Shown here in pieces: positions 1 through 6,094 of a DNA stretch of 9,190 bases. Location: positions 1 through 9,190 of the forward strand of contig CAJTYN010000124.1 in NCBI GenBank assembly GCA_910584115.1. Reading direction: 5' to 3'. The position numbers and the translations under genes are program-made. The notes below the pieces were generated by a model. That model ran no database searches. It saw nothing but the letters and a program-made list of their open reading frames with translations, and had not been told where the DNA came from. The first letter of the stretch is position 1, and each line of letters starts with the position of its first letter. The stretch is from an uncultured Lachnospiraceae bacterium. Its GTDB lineage: Bacteria; Bacillota; Clostridia; Lachnospirales; Lachnospiraceae.

Positions 1-1487
1 ATCCGGTCCTGCTGCGTAAAGCCCAGATTCTTGCACAGGCCCATACGCACATTGTCGCCGTCTAAGAGCATGGTGTGTTTCCCCAACGCCAGGAGACGTT
101 TTTCCAACGCGTTGGCCAGCGCGGATTTTCCCGATCCGGACAGGCCGGTGAACCACAAGGTCAGCGGTTCCTGGCTCTTCTGGGCCGCGCGCATCTCTTT
201 GGTCACGTCCGTCTCCTGCCAGACCAGATCGGCCGCCCGCCGCAGGTCGTGCTTGATGGTCCCGCAGGCCGATGTCATGTTGCTCACCCTGTCCGTGAGT
301 ATGAAACCGCCCAGCGCTCCGCAGCGGCTGAACTTGTCCATGACCACTTTCTCGGACAGGGAGATCTGGCAGTCCGCGATCTCGTTTTTGTATATGAGGT
401 CCGCCGGGACATGAGTCCCGTCGTTGATGTCGATCTTATATCGCACGGCCATCACCGTCCCCGGCGTGGTCTTTGTACCCAGCTTCACCAGGTAATTTTT
501 CCCGGGGACCAGCGGTTCGTCGTCCATCCACAGCAGACGGGCGGAGAACATATTGCTGACCATGCCGCTGAACGCGCTGACCAGCACGCATCCCCTGGAG
601 ACGTCCACCTCCCGGTCGAGGGCCACAGACACGGGGTCTCCCGCCTCCGCCGTCTCCACAGGCGTATCGCCCCGGTAGATCGACTTTATCCGTGCCTGCT
701 CTCCCGTGGGCAGTACAGTGACCGGGGAGGAAACAGAGATGCTCCCGGACTCGATCTGCCCCTGGAAGCCCCGATAATCGGCATTTGGCCGGCACACCCT
801 CTGCACGGGCATGACGAACCCTGTCTCCTCCTTCCCAAGATCTTGAACAGAGACGTCCACTTGTTCCAGATATCCCAGGAGCGGCTCGCCGGTATACCAT
901 CCCATCTTCCCGGAAGGACTGGTGATATTCTCCCCCTCCGTAGCCGACACCGGGATGCTGCAGGAACTCTCCACCGTGAAGCCCTCGATGATCTGCTCCA
1001 GTTCCTCCACTACCTTGTCGAAACGCTCTTTCTCATAATCTATGAGGTCCATCTTATTGACGGCAAAGACAAAATGCCGGATCCCCATCAGATTACAGAT
1101 CCGGATGTGCCGTCTGGTCTGCCGCTGCACCCCTTTGACCACATCCACTAAGATCACGGCCAGGTCGGCGAAAGACGCGCCCACCGCCATATTTCGGGTA
1201 TACTCTTCATGTCCCGGCGCGTCCGCTACGATAAAGCTGCGCGCATCTGTGGAAAAATACCGGTACGCCACATCTATGGTGATCCCCTGTTCACGCTCCG
1301 CCATCAGCCCGTCCAGGATCAGGGAATAATCCAGGGAACCGCTCTGGTCCTTCAGCCTGCTGTCCAGTTCCAGCGCCCGCTGCTGATCCGTATACAAGAG
1401 TTTTGCATCATAGAGCATATGGCCGATCAGGGTCGATTTCCCGTCATCCACGCTCCCGCATGTAAGAAATTTTAATAGATCCATCAT
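1..1487 (-). CDS. cysNC: Bifunctional sulfate adenylyltransferase large subunit (CysN) / adenylylsulfate kinase (CysC) fusion, 3' end cut by window edge
   Basis: The N-terminal part is the regulatory GTPase of ATP sulfurylase, which works with CysD to make adenosine 5'-phosphosulfate (APS) from sulfate and ATP. The C-terminal part is an APS kinase that makes PAPS. I read about 495 codons from ATG 1487-1485. GTPase motifs are a P-loop GSVDDGKST (residues 11-19), DAPGHEEY (89-96) and NKMD (144-147). EF-Tu-like barrel domains follow. A second P-loop, GLSGSGKS (448-455), and LDGDNVR (about 475-481) then mark the kinase, which is truncated by the left edge; roughly 100 residues should be missing. 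The start codon overlaps the cysD stop as TGATG, and a GAGGG lies 9 nt upstream inside cysD, so translation is probably coupled to cysD. A second ATG follows immediately at 1484. The N-terminus before the P-loop is shorter than in E. coli CysN. Identification is firm from the motifs; the fusion is seen directly. Confidence 0.95.
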   Translation of the reverse strand, partial: MMDLLKFLTCGSVDDGKSTLIGHMLYDAKLLYTDQQRALELDSRLKDQSGSLDYSLILDGLMAEREQGITIDVAYRYFSTDARSFIVADAPGHEEYTRNMAVGASFADLAVILVDVVKGVQRQTRRHIRICNLMGIRHFVFAVNKMDLIDYEKERFDKVVEELEQIIEGFTVESSCSIPVSATEGENITSPSGKMGWYTGEPLLGYLEQVDVSVQDLGKEETGFVMPVQRVCRPNADYRGFQGQIESGSISVSSPVTVLPTGEQARIKSIYRGDTPVETAEAGDPVSVALDREVDVSRGCVLVSAFSGMVSNMFSARLLWMDDEPLVPGKNYLVKLGTKTTPGTVMAVRYKIDINDGTHVPADLIYKNEIADCQISLSEKVVMDKFSRCGALGGFILTDRVSNMTSACGTIKHDLRRAADLVWQETDVTKEMRAAQKSQEPLTLWFTGLSGSGKSALANALEKRLLALGKHTMLLDGDNVRMGLCKNLGFTQQDR

Positions 1488-2410
1488 CAGAAATAACCCT
1501 CTCTCTTCCGGCGTTCCATACTCCCAGTCTCTTCATGGTCGATGACCCGGCTGGTCCTCTCCGAAGTCACCTCGCCCAGCGTCTCCTGGACGATCTTCTC
1601 CAATGTATCCGCCTCCGACAGGACGGCTCCCGTCAGCGGATAACATCCCAATGTCCTGAAACGGACTTTCTTCTGCTGGACTTCCTCATCCTTTCGCAGA
1701 CGCATACGGTCGTCGTCCACCATGATCCAGTTGCCGTCCCGGAAGACCACCGGCCTTTCTTTGGCAAAATACAGCGGGACGATATCGATCTGCTCCCGTA
1801 GGATATACTGCCAGATATCCTTCTCCGTCCAGTTGGACAGCGGGAAGATCCGTATGCTCTCCCCGGGATGGATCCTGGTGTTGTAGAGCTTCCACATCTC
1901 CGGCCGCTGGTTCTTCGGATCCCATCCATGGCTCTCATTGCGAAAAGAAAAGATCCGCTCCTTGGCACGGGATTTTTCCTCATCCCTGCGCCCGCCCCCG
2001 AAAGCAGCCGTAAACTGATAGTGATCCAGAGCCTGCCGCAGGGCCTGCGTCTTCATGATATCCGTATACGCGGCCCCGTGGTCAAAAGGATTGATCCCCT
2101 GCCTGATCCCGTCCTGATTGGTGTAGACCAGCATCTGGATCCCCAGCTCTCTCGCTTTCCTGTCACGGAACTCTATCATCTCATGGAATTTCCATGTGGT
2201 GTCTATATGGAGGAACGGAAAAGGCGGCCGCTCCGGATAAAATGCTTTCATCGCCAGATGGAGCATCACGGAACTGTCCTTCCCGATCGAGTAGAGCATG
2301 ACCGGCCTCTCACATTCCGCCGCGACCTCCCGCATGATATAGATCGCCTCAGCCTCCAGTTCATCTAAATGAGAACGTGTACCCATCATCTGTGTACCAA
2401 GCCTTTCCAT
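1487..2410 (-). CDS. cysD: Sulfate adenylyltransferase subunit 2 (CysD), PP-loop ATP pyrophosphatase family
   Basis: This is the catalytic small subunit of the CysD-CysN ATP sulfurylase, a cytoplasmic enzyme that adenylates sulfate to APS using ATP, driven by GTP hydrolysis in CysN. The 307-residue reading frame matches the usual length of about 300. The nucleotide-binding PP-loop is SIGKDSS (residues 41-47), preceded by EAEAIYIMREVAAE and followed by FPFLHIDTTWKF, the order found in CysD. The C-terminal tail ERRKREGYF is typical of the family. The start is uncertain: ATG 2410 has only a weak AGAAG about 12 nt upstream, while ATG 2389 or 2386 would align the N-terminus more closely with E. 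coli CysD and has AAAGG about 12 nt upstream. The stop overlaps the cysNC start by one base. Upstream lies an 88-bp gap with a palindrome and a possible promoter, so the pair may form its own regulated transcript. Confidence 0.95.
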   Translation of the reverse strand: MERLGTQMMGTRSHLDELEAEAIYIMREVAAECERPVMLYSIGKDSSVMLHLAMKAFYPERPPFPFLHIDTTWKFHEMIEFRDRKARELGIQMLVYTNQDGIRQGINPFDHGAAYTDIMKTQALRQALDHYQFTAAFGGGRRDEEKSRAKERIFSFRNESHGWDPKNQRPEMWKLYNTRIHPGESIRIFPLSNWTEKDIWQYILREQIDIVPLYFAKERPVVFRDGNWIMVDDDRMRLRKDEEVQQKKVRFRTLGCYPLTGAVLSEADTLEKIVQETLGEVTSERTSRVIDHEETGSMERRKREGYF

Positions 2411-2448
2411 CGTTATTTATTTCTTCTATACTATCTATACAGCAAGAT

Positions 2449-2479
2449 TTTATACAAAGATTGTGATGGAAATTTGTAA
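2449..2479 (-). promoter_or_regulatory. Candidate promoter for cysD-cysNC
   Basis: On the minus strand a TATAAA -10 element (2454-2449, extended to TATAAAAT) lies about 40 nt upstream of the cysD start. The best upstream partner, TTACAA at 2479-2474, is only 3/6 to the consensus and sits at a long 19-bp spacing. The -10 is good but the -35 is poor. It overlaps the inner arm of the 2471-2490 palindrome, an arrangement that would suit a regulated promoter. The call rests on sequence only. Confidence 0.45.
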
Positions 2480-2490
2480 CATTACAAATT
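2471..2490. promoter_or_regulatory. Perfect 9-2-9 palindrome upstream of cysD, candidate operator
   Basis: AATTTGTAACATTACAAATT is a perfect inverted repeat of two 9-bp arms around a CA centre. It sits between the stop of the membrane-protein gene (2499) and cysD (2410). It overlaps the presumed -35 region of cysD. The stem is AT-rich and is not followed by a T-run on the minus strand, so an intrinsic terminator is unlikely. A dimeric regulator binding here would be well placed to control sulfate activation genes. I do not recognise it as the site of a named regulator. Confidence 0.5.
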
Positions 2491-2498
2491 TATTACAT

Positions 2499-4142
2499 TT
2501 ATTTTTCAGGCACTGTAAGAGAATGGACCTGACAGACCGGATCACCTTCGCTGTATCCGATCTCGACCTCGTCCCCCACGTCACAGGCGAGCACCTCCAT
2601 ATGCTCTGTCAGCGGCACATCGAAGATCAGGTCGCTGCTGCCCAGGGTCAGATAAAAATGTGTATTTCCCTCGATGACCCCCTGAGCGATCCGCTTGATG
2701 GCGCCGCGGATCTTCTCCGTCTCTTTGGCATCCCCAGTGGATGTCCCTCCCGCTCTCAGCATCTTCATGTAGGTCTGCTCGCAGGCTGCCACGGTATCCC
2801 CGATGGCCACGTTCTGGTATTTCTGGATATTGACCATGGCGTATTTTTTTACCAGGCCCGCATTATCCTTGAGGGCGATGAAATATGTGGGCTCATCCAC
2901 GATGTTCAGAAGGAGCGGGAATGTGGCCTTATAGCCTAAGTTCTGCACCTGCCCTTCCGCCGACTCCATGGCCGAATATTCTTCCGCGCCCGCCACTTCG
3001 TAATAGCGTGTCTCCCGGGTCCGCTGGTTGATCAGCACGAAGCCCACGTTGGAACGGTCGCCGCTGACGGAGGTCACACCCGTATAGACCCAGACGTCGT
3101 CGTCCAGAGCCAGGTAATTATAGCCCTCTGTGGTCTTTAGGCAGCCTTTCTGGCCCAGGATGCTGTTGAAAAAGCCATTGATCAGGGTGCCATGGTAATC
3201 ATAGAGCTGTATGAGAAGATCCGCCGGATAGACCCGGTCTACCCATGTGGGACACTCCTCCACAGGCATGGATGTGCATTCTCCGGTCACCGCGTTGCAC
3301 AGCACCACTTTTCCGATCGTCTGCCCGCCGAATAACCCGATGGTAAAATCTTTCACCGGACAGATCCAGTACGGCGTCCCCTCATCATCGATCTCGAAGC
3401 TGAGCTGGTCAAAGATGTATGTGGGATAGCGAAAACGCAGATGCCTGTAGATGTTCCTGTTAAGATATTCCGACTCCGAATAACGGATGCCCGGCGATAA
3501 TTTCACCAGCTCCGTGTTCTGGGTGGCCATATCGATGGTGATATAGGCCGGGATCCCCTGCTTCTGGTTGGTCAGCCATTTGATCGGGCTGGCGTACACC
3601 AGCGGCGTGACACGGACCGGCCGGCCGTTCACATTGATCTGGGAATAGATGCTGCTCACCTCGAACTGGGAGACCATATCCACCATGCTCCCCATCTTCC
3701 GGTTTCCGAGGAGTTCCGCCGAATCTTTATCCAGCAGGGGGATCCTATTGTAATCGACCTCCTCCACATCCTCCGCAAAATCCCCGGTCACAGGTTCCAG
3801 GAGCTTCTGATATCTCTTCGCGTTCACCACCGGCGAGGACAGGACGGAGCCCGCGATGTAGAACAAAAAGACCCCGCTAAAGAGGATCAGCATGAGCTTG
3901 ACGCTCTTCTTGGCCGTCACGCCTTTTAGATCCCGCAGCCCTTCCGCCAGATCCCGGCTCCTGCCCCCCTGGGCCGCCGCCCGCACGGCCGCGAGGACCA
4001 GGAGCACCGCCAGCAGCGAGAGGATAAATGTCCAAAAGCCTGCCGCATGGATATTGACCGCCGGCAGGGCGATATAATAATAGATCCCGATCAGGACCAG
4101 GATCCCTGCGAGGATCAGCCCCGTACGCTTCCAATGTTTCAT
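2499..4142 (-). CDS. Uncharacterised membrane-anchored protein with three N-terminal TM segments and a large extracytoplasmic domain
   Basis: I do not recognise the family. From ATG 4142 the protein has 547 residues. Three hydrophobic segments lie at about 8-29, 34-53 and 83-101, with a basic loop of about 30 residues (RSRDL...TAKKSVK) between the second and third. About 445 hydrophilic residues follow. By the positive-inside rule this bulk would face outside. A stretch near 247-290 (FEIDDEGTPYW, then GKVVLCNAVTGE) resembles the strand pattern of PepSY-type domains, and the last 70 residues (GVIEGNTHFYLTL to GDEVEIGY) look like a small beta-barrel of OB type; both readings are inference. The start was chosen because AAGGAG at 4153-4148 lies 5 nt before ATG 4142. 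The longer frame from 4184 would overlap the RNase G gene. It begins 22 bp after that gene and is probably the last gene of the operon. No catalytic motif was seen. Confidence 0.85.
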   Translation of the reverse strand: MKHWKRTGLILAGILVLIGIYYYIALPAVNIHAAGFWTFILSLLAVLLVLAAVRAAAQGGRSRDLAEGLRDLKGVTAKKSVKLMLILFSGVFLFYIAGSVLSSPVVNAKRYQKLLEPVTGDFAEDVEEVDYNRIPLLDKDSAELLGNRKMGSMVDMVSQFEVSSIYSQINVNGRPVRVTPLVYASPIKWLTNQKQGIPAYITIDMATQNTELVKLSPGIRYSESEYLNRNIYRHLRFRYPTYIFDQLSFEIDDEGTPYWICPVKDFTIGLFGGQTIGKVVLCNAVTGECTSMPVEECPTWVDRVYPADLLIQLYDYHGTLINGFFNSILGQKGCLKTTEGYNYLALDDDVWVYTGVTSVSGDRSNVGFVLINQRTRETRYYEVAGAEEYSAMESAEGQVQNLGYKATFPLLLNIVDEPTYFIALKDNAGLVKKYAMVNIQKYQNVAIGDTVAACEQTYMKMLRAGGTSTGDAKETEKIRGAIKRIAQGVIEGNTHFYLTLGSSDLIFDVPLTEHMEVLACDVGDEVEIGYSEGDPVCQVHSLTVPEK

Positions 4143-4147
4143 ATCTT

Positions 4148-4153
4148 CTCCTT
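4148..4153 (-). promoter_or_regulatory. Shine-Dalgarno site that fixes the membrane-protein start
   Basis: AAGGAG (minus strand 4153-4148) is 5 nt from ATG 4142. It lies in the 22-bp gap after the RNase G stop. It favours a 547-residue product over the 561-residue reading from 4184, which has no comparable site and would overlap the preceding gene. Confidence 0.8.
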
Positions 4154-4164
4154 TTTTTACCTTT

Positions 4165-5373
4165 CTATCGATCCTGCGCTCCATAGAGCAGCGCCTTTAA
4201 CTCTCCTGCCACAGGCCTGCGCACCTTCCGCCTCGTCACCTCCACGATCTTCAGGGCCGTCATATCCACCACCTCCGCCCGGACAGGATCTTGATCCAGA
4301 TATGCCTGAAATACCCGCATCAGTTCTTCCTGATATCTCTCTTCTTTCATATTGATAAAATCCACGAGGATCGTGCCGGAAAGATTCCGCAGACGCAGCT
4401 GGAACGCGATCTGCTCGGCCGCCTCCAGGTTGGTCTTGCGGTACACTTCCTGGGCGTCTTTTTTTCCTTTTTTCGGCGCGTATCCGCCGGAATCCACATC
4501 GATGGATACGAACGCCTGTGTCTGCTCTATCGTGATCGACCCGCCCGACTTCAACCATACCCGCGGCTTCTGGATACCCGCCAGCACATGCCCCAGGCCG
4601 TACAACTGGTATAAGGACAGACTGGTGTCCTCATACAGGCGCAGCTTTGGCAGATCCTCCGTCTGGTATCCTTTCAGATAAGCCTGGATCTCCCCATACA
4701 CATCCGGTACATCCGTCACGATCTCCTCCAGCCCTTCGATACGGGCATCCCGGAGGGCTGACAGGTAAAAGGGCGCAGCCGACTCCACCAAAGATCCCAC
4801 CAGCTGGGCGCGCCCTCTCTCGCGGATCTTTTGCAGACGTCCTTCCAATACATCCAGCTCCCGAAAGATCTCCTGCCGGTCGGCGTGACGGGCGCTGGTG
4901 CGCACTAAGATCCCGTACCCTTTATCCAGCGGTCCCTCAAAAAAGCCTTTCAGCCGCGCCCGGTCACTGCCGGAAAGCTTTTTCGACAGCCGCAGACGGG
5001 CGTCCGGCATGGTCAGGATGAGATACCTGCCCGTCAGCGACAGCCGGGTGGTGACCGTCGGAGGTTTTTCCCGTATCCGCTCCCGCGAGATCTGGACTAG
5101 GATCCGCTCTCCCGCTTTTAACGCATGCCCCGGCTCCTGGTCTGCCAGATCATAAAAACAGACCTGGCCCGCACCGATCCGCACGAACGCTCCCCGTATG
5201 GCGGGCACCACTTTTTCCACCTGTCCCACGTAGATATCGCCGACTGCTCCCGCCGGATCTGTGGACGGCAGCCGGATCTGCGCCACCCGCCCCTCTTCCA
5301 CCAAGGCGCACAGCAGCCAGTCCCCGCCCGCCCCCGGCATCCTCGCGATCAGCAGCCTACCTGATCTCTTCAC
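4165..5373 (-). CDS. rng: Ribonuclease E/G family endoribonuclease, short form without zinc-link
   Basis: This is a single-strand endoribonuclease of the RNase E/G family, acting in rRNA 5' maturation and mRNA decay in the cytoplasm. The 402 residues begin with an S1-type RNA-binding region (about 45-115, GDIYVGQVEKVVPAIRGAFV). The DNase I-like catalytic domain carries the two expected metal-binding aspartates: D292 in FVSIDVDSGG and D338 in LVDFINM, 46 apart compared with 43 in E. coli RNase E. The protein ends soon after VEVTRRKVRRP and lacks the CPxC zinc-link and the small domain of E. coli RNase G (489 residues). The start is GTG 5373, with GGAG at 5384-5381 and a 7-nt spacer; an ATG at 5427 would overlap the previous gene by 71 bp and add a tail unlike the family. 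The frame overlaps the DUF2344 gene by 17 nt. Family assignment is firm; the cellular role is inferred. Confidence 0.92.
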   Translation of the reverse strand: MKRSGRLLIARMPGAGGDWLLCALVEEGRVAQIRLPSTDPAGAVGDIYVGQVEKVVPAIRGAFVRIGAGQVCFYDLADQEPGHALKAGERILVQISRERIREKPPTVTTRLSLTGRYLILTMPDARLRLSKKLSGSDRARLKGFFEGPLDKGYGILVRTSARHADRQEIFRELDVLEGRLQKIRERGRAQLVGSLVESAAPFYLSALRDARIEGLEEIVTDVPDVYGEIQAYLKGYQTEDLPKLRLYEDTSLSLYQLYGLGHVLAGIQKPRVWLKSGGSITIEQTQAFVSIDVDSGGYAPKKGKKDAQEVYRKTNLEAAEQIAFQLRLRNLSGTILVDFINMKEERYQEELMRVFQAYLDQDPVRAEVVDMTALKIVEVTRRKVRRPVAGELKALLYGAQDR

Positions 5374-6094
5374 CCAGACTCTCCAGGGGGACGAACCGGG
5401 GATCCCCGTCCTGACATCCGGCCGCATAGACCTGGATCTTGTGGACAGTGTAGCTGTACGGACGCAGGTCTTTTCCCAGATGAGCGGCCAGAGCTTTCAC
5501 CACCATCTTCGGTCCCACATGGTCCGCGCTGGATGCCGCAAGGAGCATGATGCAGCTAAAAGACTCTCCCTCCTCCGCCGTCAGCTCATAGATCCCCGGA
5601 CGGATATCCACAGTCTTCGGACCGCTCTTCGACTCCTTCTCCACCAGGATCTTCGGCTGGGCATAAAAACCTTCCAGATCTTCTGCCGTCAGGCCGCATC
5701 CTTCCTCAAAGGTCACCCGATAGGAAGCGGCCGCCGTCAGGGCCATGGCGTTGTGTTTCCTGCCCTCGGGCACCTTGCGGGCGCCGACCACCCGGAAGCC
5801 TTCGGCCATCTCCTGATCCAGACGACAGACCAGCTCTTCTGAAGACAGCTCTTCTGAGGACAGCCCTCCTGAAGAAACGTCTTCTGCCAGTTCCATGTCG
5901 AAATACTCGGCGCTGCTGGATATGCCCAGCCCCAGAGGAGCTGCGAAGGACATGATCATATGGGGCGTAAAGCCGCTGGAAAAGGCGACGGGGATCTTCG
6001 CCCTGCGGACGGCTTTCTGGAAATACCGCATCGTATCCAGATGTCCCATGAACCGGGCCGGACCATATTTTTCAAATTTAACTCTTACTTTCAA
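5357..6094 (-). CDS. TIGR03936 / DUF2344 radical-SAM-associated protein
   Basis: This 245-residue protein opens with a motif run (FEKYGPARFMGHLDTMRYF, SGFTPHMIMSFAAPLG) that I recognise as DUF2344, a family almost always encoded directly after, or fused to, a TIGR03960 radical SAM protein. No reaction has been established that I know of; the pairing suggests it works with that enzyme, possibly on RNA given the RNase G neighbour, but this is inference. The start is TTG 6094, preceded by AGGAGG (6108-6103) at 8 nt. The frame begins 17 nt inside the radical SAM gene and ends 17 nt inside the RNase G gene. Residues 74-88 are SSGGL-SSEEL-SSEEL, encoded by a tandem 15-bp repeat that lengthens an acidic surface loop after the conserved YFDMEL strand. 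A second conserved-looking block is SYRVTFEEG at about residue 125. Confidence 0.9.
   Translation of the reverse strand: MKVRVKFEKYGPARFMGHLDTMRYFQKAVRRAKIPVAFSSGFTPHMIMSFAAPLGLGISSSAEYFDMELAEDVSSGGLSSEELSSEELVCRLDQEMAEGFRVVGARKVPEGRKHNAMALTAAASYRVTFEEGCGLTAEDLEGFYAQPKILVEKESKSGPKTVDIRPGIYELTAEEGESFSCIMLLAASSADHVGPKMVVKALAAHLGKDLRPYSYTVHKIQVYAAGCQDGDPRFVPLESLGEEIR
5381..5384 (-). promoter_or_regulatory. rng: Shine-Dalgarno site supporting a GTG start for the RNase G gene
   Basis: GGAG (5384-5381) precedes GTG 5373 with a 7-nt spacer (AGTCTGG). The start lies inside the end of the DUF2344 gene, so ribosomes may reinitiate there. It gives the short N-terminus expected of RNase G-type proteins. 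Confidence 0.7.
5831..5875. repeat. Three tandem 15-bp units inside the DUF2344 gene
   Basis: The units are cagctcttctgaaga (5831-5845), cagctcttctgagga (5846-5860) and cagccctcctgaaga (5861-5875). They differ by one to three bases and are in frame, giving SSEEL, SSEEL and SSGGL on the minus strand. Because 15 is a multiple of 3, copy-number change would alter loop length without breaking the protein. Confidence 0.9.

Noticed and set aside
75..1151. 358-codon open frame on the plus strand
   Set aside because: It is exactly antisense to the clear cysNC gene; its product is low in complexity (rich in R, H, P) with no family resemblance. Long antisense frames are expected in GC-rich DNA.
2471..2490. 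Palindrome as an intrinsic terminator of the upstream operon
   Set aside because: The stem is nearly all A/T and no U-run follows on the minus strand, so stable termination is unlikely.
4143..4184. Upstream start at 4184 for the membrane protein
   Set aside because: It would overlap rng by 20 bp and has no Shine-Dalgarno site; AAGGAG directly before ATG 4142 is far better.
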